DNA from: Bacteroidota bacterium
GTDB lineage: Bacteria; Bacteroidota; Bacteroidia; B-17B0; Aurantibacillaceae
Assembly (NCBI GenBank): GCA_021155905.1
Contig: JAJNBG010000002.1
Coordinates: 62,001-126,000 of the forward strand
Direction: 5' to 3'
DNA: 64,000 bases
The notes below the pieces were generated by a model. That model searched no databases and was not told the origin of the DNA. It saw only the letters and a list, made by a program, of their open reading frames with translations. This document shows, in pieces, positions 1-8,591 of this stretch; within the stretch, counting starts at the first letter, position 1, and the number at the start of each line of letters is the position of its first letter. The translations under genes were made by a program, and so were the position numbers.

Positions 1-1558
1 TTAATCTGTCCACAATTAACTTATCGTCAATCGACTCGAATGATGTTGGGAAAAGTTTTGTTTTTTCTTCCCTGATATCAAAGACTGACCTTTTTGTCAT
101 TTTGCCATCATGGTCAATTTTAACACAGGTCAAATATCCTCCTAATCCGCTCGAATGTTCAGCTGGAGTTTCTGTTAAAGGTAGATTCATGTTTTTGGCG
201 TTATCGAGGTAAAAAAAATAATCTTCCTCTTTATACAAATGATGATGGAAGGACATATCTGATACTCCGGAATTAATAGTATAACCAAAGCTTATCGAAT
301 TATTCCCGCCGCTTATTTGTTCCTTTGGGATTTTATTGCACCAGACTGTTTTTCCGGTTTTGTCGGTTTTTAATATTAAAATATCGTTGTAATGCTGGAT
401 ATATTTAGTTGTGACAGAAGTCCCGTTATAATAACTATACGTTACAACATAAAACTCTTCACCTATAATGGTTGTGCTACCATCAGGAGAAAATATAATT
501 TTTCTTAAGACAAGGTCGGAAGCTTCAAGAGTGCCGTCTTTCGCTTTTTTTTCCATTTTTCGTTTGGTGCGTGCATTTTCATAAGATTTTAAAGTTTCAA
601 TGGGAAATTCACAAAAGGTGGTTTTGAGATCTTTTACTACGTTCTTATCATCGTATTCTAATCGGATGATGTAGGCGCCTGTAGACCCTGAGCTGTTTTT
701 TTTGTCTGAATAATAACCTGCAATTACGATGTCGCGATTCAAATCTTCGGATAAGACCGCTGAGTTTGTATATTTATTTCCGAGGTCAATTTTAATAGCC
801 TGAAGCGTGTTGTTACTTTGATTGACCCTGATCAGCTCATAACGCATGGCGTTCTTATTTTCCTTATCAATTTCTCCATCCAATGAATTATTGATTTTTA
901 CTTCTGTCAGAATGTAAATATTTCCTCTCGAATCGATCTCATAGCCCAGGTTATTCATGTCAAACTCAGAATATGGCATTTCGATTTCTGCAGCGTATAA
1001 TTTATTCATCTGATGGTCAAATAAATTAAATCCAATAATGTCTTTATTTAATTTATCTCTTGTTTCTTTGGGTTTTATTCTATAGGTAACTAACATTTTA
1101 GTACTATCAGTGGAATAATTGAACCTGTATTTAGGGTTGGCGCTTAAACGCCCGGTTTCGATCAATTTAATTTCTTTTGTCGCGAATTTTAAGGAGTTTT
1201 TGTCAAAGGGAAGCGCAAACAAGTATTCAGTTTTGGTTTTTCTGTCCAGGGTAGAATAGAACCAATAAAAATCATTTTTTAAGCTGAAAAAACCCTGATC
1301 ATGTGGATGGCGCTCAAATTCCGGGAAAGACGCGGTGGCTGTTTTTATTAAGGTAAAGCTTTTGTCAAATAACTGGAACACCATGTTTTTTTCATCTTTT
1401 TCAAGATAAACTTCTACATATTCATTATCTCCGTATTTGAAAAACCCTTTATCCCTGTGGTCTTTTATGGTTTCAAACTTGTCACTGAAACTATAGGATA
1501 GCGTTTGTGCAAATAGTGATGTCGAAATAAATGCTAAGATCAAAAACGTTTTTTTCAT
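1..1558 (-). CDS. Exported protein of unknown function, tandem paralogue A (3' end outside window)
   Basis: The frame opens with an ATG at 1558 and stays open to the window edge, so the stop codon lies outside. It starts with a signal peptide (MKKTFLILAFISTSLFAQ) followed directly by TLSYSFSDKFET. The next gene upstream (1593-3158) starts its mature part almost identically, and the two proteins align along their whole length; the segment DIR..FES.DDKLIV near the edge matches the last 30 residues of the neighbour, so only about 15-20 codons are probably missing. The protein is rich in short beta-type segments of the kind ILILKTDKTGKTVWCNKI, as in propeller proteins, but I recognise no named domain and see no T9SS sorting domain. 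The spacing of 34 bp to the upstream paralogue suggests one transcript. Periplasmic or outer-surface location is inferred from the signal peptide only. Confidence 0.85.
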   Translation of the reverse strand, partial: MKKTFLILAFISTSLFAQTLSYSFSDKFETIKDHRDKGFFKYGDNEYVEVYLEKDEKNMVFQLFDKSFTLIKTATASFPEFERHPHDQGFFSLKNDFYWFYSTLDRKTKTEYLFALPFDKNSLKFATKEIKLIETGRLSANPKYRFNYSTDSTKMLVTYRIKPKETRDKLNKDIIGFNLFDHQMNKLYAAEIEMPYSEFDMNNLGYEIDSRGNIYILTEVKINNSLDGEIDKENKNAMRYELIRVNQSNNTLQAIKIDLGNKYTNSAVLSEDLNRDIVIAGYYSDKKNSSGSTGAYIIRLEYDDKNVVKDLKTTFCEFPIETLKSYENARTKRKMEKKAKDGTLEASDLVLRKIIFSPDGSTTIIGEEFYVVTYSYYNGTSVTTKYIQHYNDILILKTDKTGKTVWCNKIPKEQISGGNNSISFGYTINSGVSDMSFHHHLYKEEDYFFYLDNAKNMNLPLTETPAEHSSGLGGYLTCVKIDHDGKMTKRSVFDIREEKTKLFPTSFESIDDKLIVDRL

Positions 1559-1592
1559 AGGATGTTTTTTTCGTGAATCTGGTTATTCTTTT

Positions 1593-3158
1593 TTATTTTG
1601 CCTGAAGCCTTAAAATTCTCGTGTTTTTTCTATCAGACCTCACATGGTATACAATTAAATTGTCAGTCACTGATTCAAACTGTCGTGGCCTGATATCATC
1701 CTCATCTTCTTCAATATGCAACAGGCTTTTTGCGATTTTTCCACCTGCATCAATTTTCACATTTGCAAGGTAAAGCCCTTTGTTTCTTAACTTTTTATCT
1801 GGTAGCTGATCCACTAATTCCTGTTCAATAAAACTGTCTCTGAATATAAAATAATCATTATCGTTTAGTGAGTAATTATAATAAGACAGGAAGGATTTTT
1901 TGTCACCGGATTGTCCTTTGTCAATTTTAGTGCACCATACTGTTTTCCCCTGCGGATCAATTTTTAAAAGAAATATATCATCGTAGTGATAGGTGCGGCT
2001 CGTATAATTTTTACCATTCATGCTATAGGAATATTCTGTCACATATTCTTCCTCTCCTATAATAAGTGCGCTGCCATCTTTTTTGAATAGTATTTTGTTA
2101 AACTTTAAATTATTTACTTCGAGTTCTCCTTTTGCTTCTTTCTTTTCCATTTTTCGTTTTTCCCTCGCACTGGCTTCGGCCTCAATTACTTCCTTTGGAA
2201 AATCACTGTAAGATTTAAGGATGTTTTTAATTGTACCATCGGCCTCATAGGAAACTTTAAATACAAAAGCCCCATTGAATGATTTGGTCTTCTTTTGATC
2301 AGAATAAAAACCGGCAATTACTAAATTATGATTTAAATCCTCTGACAGTACAGGAGTGGAAATGTATTTGTTATCAAGGTATAATTTTGTGGATTCAAGT
2401 GTATGCGTTGTTTGATTTACTTTTAAAAGTTCAAACCGAACACCGTCTTCGTTTTCTTTATCGGTATTTACAATGCCATCAACCGCGTTATTGATCTTCA
2501 CAGAAATAAGAACAAAAATGTTTCCATGGGAATCTATTTCATAATCCAGGTTTTCCATATCATATTCCGTATATGGCATTTCAATATCGTGCGCGTATAT
2601 CAGATCCATCTTACTGTCAAACAAATTAAAACTGATTACATCTTTATTCACTTTATCTTTTCGTTCTTTTCGCCTGCATCTGAATGTGGTCATTGATTTA
2701 GTGCTGTCATTGGAATAATCATATTTATAATAGCTCTCATCATCAGTCTGATCCGTATCGATCATTTTTTTCGCGGGACCTTTAAAGCTTAAACTTGCTT
2801 TATCAAAAGGGTAAGCAAACATTTTCGAGTTTTTCGTTTTTCGGTCCCAGCTGTAATAGATCAGGTAGAATTCATTCTTTATTTTTAATATCCGTGAAAC
2901 AAATGAATTTTTACATTCTTCGGGAAGAGTAATGATGGATTGTGTTGTTACACTTTTAAAGGTGGGATCAAAAAGCTGTATCGCCAAATCCTTACCGTCT
3001 CTACTATAAAAGCTGGCATAACTGGTCTCATTGAATTTAAAGAAACTTAGCTCTTCATATTTTTTCAATGTTTCAAATTCATCACTGAAACTGTAGGATA
3101 AGGTTTGTGAAAATAGAGAATTGCTCAGCGTAATAAGACAAAGGATAAATTTTTTCAT
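1593..3158 (-). CDS. Exported protein of unknown function, tandem paralogue B
   Basis: This 521-residue protein has a signal peptide (MKKFILCLITLSNSLFSQ) and a mature part beginning TLSYSFSDEFET. It is a full-length paralogue of the gene that follows it on the same strand. Shared landmarks include a KRKMEKKEAKGELE-type basic/acidic segment near residue 335, the stretch GSALIIGEEEYVTEYSYS near 365, and DPQGKTVWCTKID near 405. Repeated hydrophobic strands separated by D/G/N-rich turns suggest a beta-propeller-like fold, but this is inference. There is no recognisable catalytic motif, lipobox, membrane helix after the signal or sorting domain. The gene heads a two-gene unit with a 34-bp spacer; no obvious TAnnTTTG box was found upstream of it. 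I do not recognise the family. Confidence 0.88.
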   Translation of the reverse strand: MKKFILCLITLSNSLFSQTLSYSFSDEFETLKKYEELSFFKFNETSYASFYSRDGKDLAIQLFDPTFKSVTTQSIITLPEECKNSFVSRILKIKNEFYLIYYSWDRKTKNSKMFAYPFDKASLSFKGPAKKMIDTDQTDDESYYKYDYSNDSTKSMTTFRCRRKERKDKVNKDVISFNLFDSKMDLIYAHDIEMPYTEYDMENLDYEIDSHGNIFVLISVKINNAVDGIVNTDKENEDGVRFELLKVNQTTHTLESTKLYLDNKYISTPVLSEDLNHNLVIAGFYSDQKKTKSFNGAFVFKVSYEADGTIKNILKSYSDFPKEVIEAEASAREKRKMEKKEAKGELEVNNLKFNKILFKKDGSALIIGEEEYVTEYSYSMNGKNYTSRTYHYDDIFLLKIDPQGKTVWCTKIDKGQSGDKKSFLSYYNYSLNDNDYFIFRDSFIEQELVDQLPDKKLRNKGLYLANVKIDAGGKIAKSLLHIEEDEDDIRPRQFESVTDNLIVYHVRSDRKNTRILRLQAK

Positions 3159-3284
3159 AGTAAAAAATGTTTAACTCAGTAGAAGTTCGCCACGAATGTA
3201 TATTTTAAAAATCAGAACTTACTTACCGTTAAATGGTTTTTTTAATACATTTAGTTAAAGAAGCATACTTAAATCAGTAAATGA

Positions 3285-3713
3285 TTAAAGAAATGTTTTT
3301 AACCATGTTTCAGCGCTTGGAATATCGGAAAAAAAGTGAGTTGGTTTCTGAGGCTTATAAATTTTAATGTAAACATTAGCTACCATTTTATGGGCTAAAG
3401 ATTCAATTATAAAAGCTTCAGCTATCGAATATCGGGCACCATCTCCTTTGGCTACATGGTCACGACAATCATGATCTACGGAGGTATATTTTCCCGGAAT
3501 TTTTAAAATAATATGAGGGACACCATTTGTTATTTCTCCAATTGCATTTACAGACTCAATCGATTCTTTTAACGTGAAATCGAAATGATCAGGATAATTA
3601 ATTTGAACAATGCCATCACTTCTTAATTTTAGATGGCTATGAGGTAACACAATTTCTTTAATGATTGTGTAGTTATTCTTTTCTTTTATTTTTTCGTTTA
3701 ATTCTTTAACCAT
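3285..3713 (-). CDS. STAS/SpoIIAA-like small protein, function unknown
   Basis: A 142-residue cytosolic protein without signal peptide or membrane helix. After a charged N-terminal segment (residues 1-25) comes a compact domain. The landmarks are LKLRSDGIVQINY, a short helix with TLKESIESVNAIGEI, the strand PHIILKIPGKYTSVD, a helix, and a C-terminal stretch ending in FFSDIPSAETWLKTFL. This order of strands and helices, and the ending with an 'entry of a residue number into a helix' motif (A..WL), resembles a Bacteroidota family of STAS/SEC14-like proteins related in fold to anti-anti-sigma factors. I recall it as DUF7793 but cannot check. No phosphorylatable serine in the usual SpoIIAA motif is evident. 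It sits just downstream of topA on the same strand with a 41-bp gap that contains a -7-like box, so it may have its own promoter. Confidence 0.72.
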   Translation of the reverse strand: MVKELNEKIKEKNNYTIIKEIVLPHSHLKLRSDGIVQINYPDHFDFTLKESIESVNAIGEITNGVPHIILKIPGKYTSVDHDCRDHVAKGDGARYSIAEAFIIESLAHKMVANVYIKIYKPQKPTHFFSDIPSAETWLKTFL

Positions 3714-3721
3714 TATGGCAA

Positions 3722-3729
3722 CGAATTTA
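3722..3729 (-). promoter_or_regulatory. Possible -7 promoter box of the STAS-like gene
   Basis: On the minus strand the sequence reads TAAATTCG, one mismatch from the Bacteroidota -7 consensus TAnnTTTG, and ends only 8 nt before the ATG at 3713. No convincing TTG at -33 was seen. A match of this quality can occur by chance in AT-rich DNA. Confidence 0.25.
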
Positions 3730-3754
3730 CATTTTTTTTAAATGGATAAAATTA

Positions 3755-6412
3755 TTATTTCTTTTTAGCTGCTGTCTTTTTCGCCGGAGCTTTCTTAGCA
3801 GCTACTTTTTTAGGAGCTGTTTTTTTACTGGCAGCTTTTTTTACTGTCGCTTTCTTTGCCGGTGCTTTTTCTCCTGCTAATTTCACCACCTTTGCTTTTT
3901 TAGGAGCGGCTTTTTTAGCGCCTTTTTTGTCAAAGGCTTTTGGCACCTGCGCCACAATCATTTGCTTAACCTGGTCTAAAGAAAGTTCCGTCAGTTCTTC
4001 AGGTGTATATTTGCCGCCACCTTCTTTTATAAGTTTTAAAACGAGTTTTCCGAATTTAATGATTGGTCCCCAACGTGCATTTTCAATGGCAATTTTTTCT
4101 TCCGGCCAGTTTTGAATATAACGGTTCGCTTCCTTTTCTAGTTTTTTCTCGATTAATTCTTCAATATCTTTCTGAGATAAATTATCAAAGTTATAAGCTC
4201 TTGGTACATTGATAAACAGGCCTTCATATTTAATGAACGGACCAAAACGGCCTTTGCCTTTAGTAACGCCTTTGCCCTTGTAATGTGCGACAGGTGCATC
4301 AGCTTCTTCCTTTTCCTTAATAATTTCAATTGCTTTCTCCATATCAACCGTCAACGGATCAATGGTTCGTGGAATTGAAATAAAAGACTCACCTAACTTG
4401 ATATAAGGACCAAAACGGCCAACGCCAACAATAACTTCCTGATCGTTGTAATTGCCTAATGTCATAGGTAATTTAAATAAATCCAATGCTTCTTCAAGTG
4501 TAATCGTTTCGATACTTTGGTTTCTTCTTAAACTGGCAAACTTCGGTTTTTCTTCAGAGCCCTCAATGGTTTCTCCGATCTGAGCCAATGGGCCAAAACG
4601 TCCAACCCTTACGCTCACCGGTTTTCCGGATACCGGATCAGTTCCAAGAATTTTTTCTCCGCTTGCACGTTCACTGTTTTCAGTAGTAGTCTCCACTGTT
4701 TTGTGAAAAGGCGTATAAAAACTTTTCAGCATCTTTTGCCAGTCTAAATGGCCTTCGGCAATCTCATCAAATTCTTCTTCCACTTTAGCAGTGAAATTAA
4801 AATCAAGGATAGTAGGAAAATATTTTAGAAGAAAATCGTTCACTACCATCCCTATATCCGTTGGAAATAATTTTGATTTTTCTGCTCCTGTATTCTCCGT
4901 TTTAATGTCTTTGACTAAATTCTGTTTAACCAGCGTTAGCTGTACATATTGTCTCGGATTTCCTTCACGGTCAGTCTTCTCAACATAGTTACGTTTTTGA
5001 ACGGTGCTGATAGTCGGAGCATATGTGGAAGGACGGCCAATTCCCAGTTCTTCCAGTTTTTTTACCAAACTTGCCTCTGTATAACGGGCAGGGTGATGTG
5101 TAAAACGTTGGGTCGCCGAAATTTCCTGGCTGTCTAATTTTTCACCAACTTTCATTGGAGGCAACATCGACGAATTATCTTCATCTGCGTTTTCATCATC
5201 GGTTCCTTCCATGTATACTTTCAGGAAACCGTCAAATTTTAATACTTCTCCCTGTGCAACAAATAGTTCGGATGCTCCACTGATGTTTACTTTCGCAGTT
5301 GTTTTCTCCAATTCAGCATCACTCATTTGTGACGCGATCGTACGTTTCCAGATCAGGTCGTATAAACGCTGTTCATTGCGTTCGCCATCAATAACAGTGC
5401 GGTTAATATATGTGGGACGAATGGCCTCGTGGGCCTCTTGTGCACCTTTACTCTTATTTTTATAGACACGGGGATGATAATATTTTGCCCCGTAATTGTC
5501 ATTAATTTCTTTATTTGCCTGATCCATAGCCGTTTCCGATAAATTCACGGAATCCGTTCTCATGTAAGTGATTTTACCTGCTTCGTATAAACGTTGAGCA
5601 ACCTGCATGGTTTGGGCAACAGAGAATCCTAATTTACGGGCAGCCTCTTGTTGCAGGGTAGAAGTTGTGAATGGTGCAGCCGGCGTACGTTTTGCGGGCC
5701 TGGTTTCTAAACTTTCAATGGTATAAGATGCCACTTTACATTTTTCTAAAAATGCCTGTGCTTCTGCTTCTGTATTGTAACGTTTATCTAATTCTGCTTT
5801 TAATATTCCCGAACCTACTTTGAATAAAGCAGATACTTTATAAGCAGATGTTGAAACGAATTTCTGGATCTCTCTTTCACGTTCTACAATTAAACGCACG
5901 GCTACAGATTGTACACGTCCGGCCGATAAACTCGGACGAACTTTACGCCATAAAATAGGAGATAATTCAAAACCAACCAGGCGGTCCAACACACGGCGGG
6001 CCTGTTGGGCGTTTACTAAATTAATATCTATTTCACGAGGATTATCAATGGCTTTTAAAATAGCCGGCTTGGTAATTTCATGAAAAACAATGCGTTTCGT
6101 ATTTTTCTTAGTTAGTCCTAATGTTTCGTACAAATGCCAGCTGATGGCTTCTCCCTCGCGATCCTCATCGGACGCCAGCCAAACCATATCGGCTCCTTTT
6201 GACAACTTTCTTAATTCGGCTATTATTTTCTCTTTATCGGGCTGAACTTCGTAGGTGGGAGTAAAATTATTCTCGATATCAACCCCAAATCCTTTCTTTA
6301 CTAAATCCCTGATATGCCCGAAGCTGGATTTTACAGTAAAATCTTTACCTAAAAACCCTTCAATGGTTTTTGCTTTCGCAGGGGACTCGACAATAACTAG
6401 ATTTTTTGCCAT
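3755..6412 (-). CDS. topA: DNA topoisomerase I (type IA)
   Basis: TopA relaxes negative supercoils by cutting and passing one DNA strand through a 5'-phosphotyrosine link. This 885-residue protein begins with the Toprim domain (MAKNLVIVESPAKAKTI; acidic SDEDREGE at 81-88 for Mg2+ binding). The type IA core follows, with RPSLSAGRVQS near 159-169 and the catalytic tyrosine Y283 in ITYMRTDSVNLS. After about residue 590 there are several repeats of the type VGRFGP.(I/L)K.GE, the C-terminal repeat domain that replaces the zinc fingers of E. coli TopA; no CxxC zinc motifs are present. The last 60-70 residues are a Lys/Ala/Pro-rich tail resembling histone H1 tails. The gene is divergent from miaB across a 312-bp spacer. 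Identity is certain; the DNA-binding role of the tail is inference. Confidence 0.98.
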   Translation of the reverse strand: MAKNLVIVESPAKAKTIEGFLGKDFTVKSSFGHIRDLVKKGFGVDIENNFTPTYEVQPDKEKIIAELRKLSKGADMVWLASDEDREGEAISWHLYETLGLTKKNTKRIVFHEITKPAILKAIDNPREIDINLVNAQQARRVLDRLVGFELSPILWRKVRPSLSAGRVQSVAVRLIVEREREIQKFVSTSAYKVSALFKVGSGILKAELDKRYNTEAEAQAFLEKCKVASYTIESLETRPAKRTPAAPFTTSTLQQEAARKLGFSVAQTMQVAQRLYEAGKITYMRTDSVNLSETAMDQANKEINDNYGAKYYHPRVYKNKSKGAQEAHEAIRPTYINRTVIDGERNEQRLYDLIWKRTIASQMSDAELEKTTAKVNISGASELFVAQGEVLKFDGFLKVYMEGTDDENADEDNSSMLPPMKVGEKLDSQEISATQRFTHHPARYTEASLVKKLEELGIGRPSTYAPTISTVQKRNYVEKTDREGNPRQYVQLTLVKQNLVKDIKTENTGAEKSKLFPTDIGMVVNDFLLKYFPTILDFNFTAKVEEEFDEIAEGHLDWQKMLKSFYTPFHKTVETTTENSERASGEKILGTDPVSGKPVSVRVGRFGPLAQIGETIEGSEEKPKFASLRRNQSIETITLEEALDLFKLPMTLGNYNDQEVIVGVGRFGPYIKLGESFISIPRTIDPLTVDMEKAIEIIKEKEEADAPVAHYKGKGVTKGKGRFGPFIKYEGLFINVPRAYNFDNLSQKDIEELIEKKLEKEANRYIQNWPEEKIAIENARWGPIIKFGKLVLKLIKEGGGKYTPEELTELSLDQVKQMIVAQVPKAFDKKGAKKAAPKKAKVVKLAGEKAPAKKATVKKAASKKTAPKKVAAKKAPAKKTAAKKK

Positions 6413-6724
6413 GTATATATATGTATATTAAAAGTTCGCTTTTAAAGCTCAAAATCTGTCCATAAAACGGTTTTTTCAACCTCGAATTTTGTGTTTCGAT
6501 TACTTTAAAAGTTTGCAAAGGAAAAAAATTTAATCCGAATAAACCTAATTTTTATTTTTTAGCTATTCAAAAAACGTGTAGAATCGTACTTATAATTTGT
6601 CATAATCATTTGATAATTAATCGTTTAGGAATTATTGAAAAAATAGTGAATTAGACTCCTAAAAAACGGTTAACGTGTCAAAATGTCATAACAAAGACTT
6701 ATCTTTGCTCTTTTTTAAAGATCC
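6413..6724. other. Divergent spacer between topA and miaB
   Basis: This 312-bp AT-rich stretch contains no open frame worth calling. It must hold the promoters of topA (minus) and miaB (plus). The only good -7 match is TATCTTTG at 6700-6707 on the plus strand. Just before the topA start there is a run of alternating TATATA (about 6413-6425 on the plus strand). No RNA gene was recognised. Confidence 0.6.
6700..6707 (+). promoter_or_regulatory. Likely -7 promoter box of miaB
   Basis: The plus strand reads TATCTTTG, an exact match to TAnnTTTG, 17 nt before the ATG at 6725. The expected -33 TTG is not clear about 19 nt upstream. The position agrees with a short leader for miaB. Confidence 0.45.
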
Positions 6725-8149
6725 ATGGAGAATAAAATTATAGACGAATCTAAACAGGGAGAAGCGTTAGTTGTTAAATCAGGTCATAAGGGAGGCAAAA
6801 AAATGTTTTTGGAGAGCTATGGCTGCCAGATGAATTTTGCCGATAGTGAAATTGTTGCTTCTATTTTAATTGATAAGGGATATACAACTACCACCGATTA
6901 TAAGGAAGCGGATCTGATTTTTGTAAATACCTGCGCAATCCGTGAAAATGCTGAATCAAGAGTTCGTCAGCGTCTTTACGATTATAAAAAAGTAAAAAAG
7001 ACCAATAAAAATTTATTAATTGGTGTTTTAGGTTGCATGGCTGAACGTTTAAAGCATCAGTTCCTGGAGCAGGAAAAACTGGTTGACATGGTAGTTGGTC
7101 CTGATGCATACCGTGATTTACCAAATTTGATTGCTGTTGCCGAAGGCGGACAGCAAGCCATTAATGTTATTTTAAGTAAAGAAGAAACGTATGCCGATAT
7201 TTCTCCGGTACGTTTAGACCATAACGGTGTGAGTGCGTTTGTGAGTATCATGCGTGGTTGCGATAACATGTGTAGTTTTTGCGTCGTGCCATTTACAAGA
7301 GGTCGCGAAAGAAGCCGTGAGCCTGAAACGATCGTCCGTGAATGTAAAGAAGCATTTGATAAAGGATACCGTGAGGTAACTTTATTAGGACAAAACGTAA
7401 ATTCTTATTTGTGGAGTGGAGGAGGGTTGAAAAAAGAAACGTTAACTGAGGAACAAAAAGCTAATTCAACAACATTTGCTGAATTGCTGGAAATGGTTGC
7501 GTTAATTCATCCTGATTTACGTGTGCGTTATTCTACTTCACATCCAAAGGATATGGGGGATGATGTATTACATATGATGGCCAAACATGAAAATATTTGT
7601 AAATATGTTCATTTGCCGGTTCAAAGCGGTAATAGTGATGTCCTTGAAAAAATGAACCGTGGATATACCCGCGAGTGGTATTTGGATCGTATTGCGGCCA
7701 TCCGCCGTATTATGCCGGATGCCGGAATTTCTGCAGATATCATTACTGGATTTTGCGGAGAAACAGAAGAGCAGCACCAGGATACTTTATCATTAATGGA
7801 AGAGGTGCAGTATGAATTTGCATATATGTTTTCTTACAGCGAGCGTCCTAAAACGTTAGCGGAACGTAAATACGAAGATGATGTTCCTGCTGAAATAAAA
7901 AGCAGACGTTTAACTGAGATCGTAGATATGCAAAGAAAACATAGCGAGATCAGAACAAAACAGGGACTTGGAAAAACATACCGTGTCCTGGTTGAAAATG
8001 TTTCAAAAAAATCAGCTGAGATGATGAGTGGACGCAATACACAAAACACAGTCGTGGTTTTTCCGAAAGGAAATTTAAAAAAAGGTGATTATGTGAATGT
8101 ACTGATTACGAGCTGCACGAGTGGGACGCTTATAGGGGAGTGCGTATAA
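6725..8149 (+). CDS. miaB: tRNA-2-methylthio-N6-dimethylallyladenosine synthase
   Basis: MiaB is a radical SAM enzyme that adds a methylthio group to i6A37 in tRNAs reading codons that start with U. The 474-residue protein shows the three-part layout of the family. The N-terminal UPF0004 domain has its three iron-sulfur ligands C34 (GCQMN), C70 (NTCAIREN) and C104 (GCMAER). The radical SAM domain carries CX3CX2C at C179, C183 and C186 ([11 protein letters not shown], then [12 protein letters not shown]). A C-terminal TRAM domain ends with a GTLIGECV-type strand. The Met start at 6725 gives a short, Lys-rich extension before the first domain, normal for Bacteroidota MiaB. In many Bacteroidota the next gene is a sigma-54 activator. 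Here a four-helix-bundle gene with flanking inverted repeats lies between the two. Confidence 0.98.
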   Translation: MENKIIDESKQGEALVVKSGHKGGKKMFLESYGCQMNFADSEIVASILIDKGYTTTTDYKEADLIFVNTCAIRENAESRVRQRLYDYKKVKKTNKNLLIGVLGCMAERLKHQFLEQEKLVDMVVGPDAYRDLPNLIAVAEGGQQAINVILSKEETYADISPVRLDHNGVSAFVSIMRGCDNMCSFCVVPFTRGRERSREPETIVRECKEAFDKGYREVTLLGQNVNSYLWSGGGLKKETLTEEQKANSTTFAELLEMVALIHPDLRVRYSTSHPKDMGDDVLHMMAKHENICKYVHLPVQSGNSDVLEKMNRGYTREWYLDRIAAIRRIMPDAGISADIITGFCGETEEQHQDTLSLMEEVQYEFAYMFSYSERPKTLAERKYEDDVPAEIKSRRLTEIVDMQRKHSEIRTKQGLGKTYRVLVENVSKKSAEMMSGRNTQNTVVVFPKGNLKKGDYVNVLITSCTSGTLIGECV

Positions 8150-8156
8150 AACAGGA

Positions 8157-8184
8157 TTTAAGATGAATGATTAAGGATAAAAGA
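8157..8184 (+). repeat. Left imperfect inverted repeat of the four-helix-bundle unit
   Basis: This 28-nt segment begins TTTAAGATGAATGATTAAGG and is rich in GAT and AA steps. It pairs with the complement of 8562-8588 with a few mismatches and one extra base. It ends 7 nt before the start codon at 8192. Confidence 0.5.
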
Positions 8185-8191
8185 GAGTTGT

Positions 8192-8560
8192 ATGAATCAT
8201 AATTTTAAAGAATTAAAGATTTGGCAAAAAGGAATTGACTTGGTTGATATTTCTTATGATTTTGCCTCAACGCTTCCTAAAGATGAAAAATATAATTTAG
8301 TATCTCAAATCACAAGGTGTGCTTGTTCGGTTCCGACTAATATAGCTGAAGGATGCGGCAAAAGAACTTCTAATCATTTTGCTGAATTCTTATCAACTTC
8401 TCTAGGATCATGTTTTGAACTAGAAACTCATCTGGTTATTTGTGAGAGAAGAAATTTTGGAAAAACGGAATTAAGAATAGAACTAACAGAAAAAATAAAT
8501 GAATTAAAAAATATGATTTTCAATTTTAGAGAAAAGATTTCAGGATCTGGTAAATCTTGA
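8192..8560 (+). CDS. Four-helix bundle protein (23S rRNA intervening-sequence type)
   Basis: The 122-residue protein matches the family of four-helix-bundle proteins first seen in intervening sequences of 23S rRNA genes (TIGR02436). The N-terminal motif FKELKIWQKGIDLV, the middle motif LVSQITRCACSVPTNIAEGCGK and the following EFLSTSLGSCFELETHL are diagnostic. The proteins form pentamers of helical bundles; their cellular function is not established. The gene is unusual for its position: it sits between miaB and the sigma-54 activator gene and is closely bracketed by inverted repeats, which suggests that the gene travels as a small cassette. The start ATG at 8192 is the only one that preserves the N-terminal family motif. 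Confidence 0.92.
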   Translation: MNHNFKELKIWQKGIDLVDISYDFASTLPKDEKYNLVSQITRCACSVPTNIAEGCGKRTSNHFAEFLSTSLGSCFELETHLVICERRNFGKTELRIELTEKINELKNMIFNFREKISGSGKS

Positions 8561-8561
8561 G

Positions 8562-8588
8562 TCATTCATCTTTAATCATTAATCTAAA
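8562..8588 (-). repeat. Right imperfect inverted repeat of the four-helix-bundle unit
   Basis: The complement of this 27-nt segment begins TTTAGATTAATGATTAAAGA and matches the left copy at 8157-8184 at most positions. It starts 2 nt after the four-helix-bundle stop codon and ends 3 nt before the ATG of the sigma-54 activator at 8592, so it forms the leader of that gene. Confidence 0.5.
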
Positions 8589-8591
8589 AAA

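Larger units (their letters stand above)
8157..8588. mobile_element. Candidate small insertion unit carrying a four-helix-bundle gene
   Basis: The gene at 8192-8560 is framed by two imperfect inverted repeats of about 27 nt: 8157-8184 on the left and 8562-8588 on the right. Written in the same orientation they share the core GATxAATGATTAAxGATxAA, with about 23 of 27 positions matching by eye and one extra A in the left copy. The repeats lie immediately outside the coding region, the right one starting 2 nt after the stop codon. The unit separates miaB from the sigma-54 activator gene, which in many relatives are direct neighbours. There is no transposase and no clear target-site duplication, so mobility would have to come from elsewhere. 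This is an inference from structure and synteny. Confidence 0.4.
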
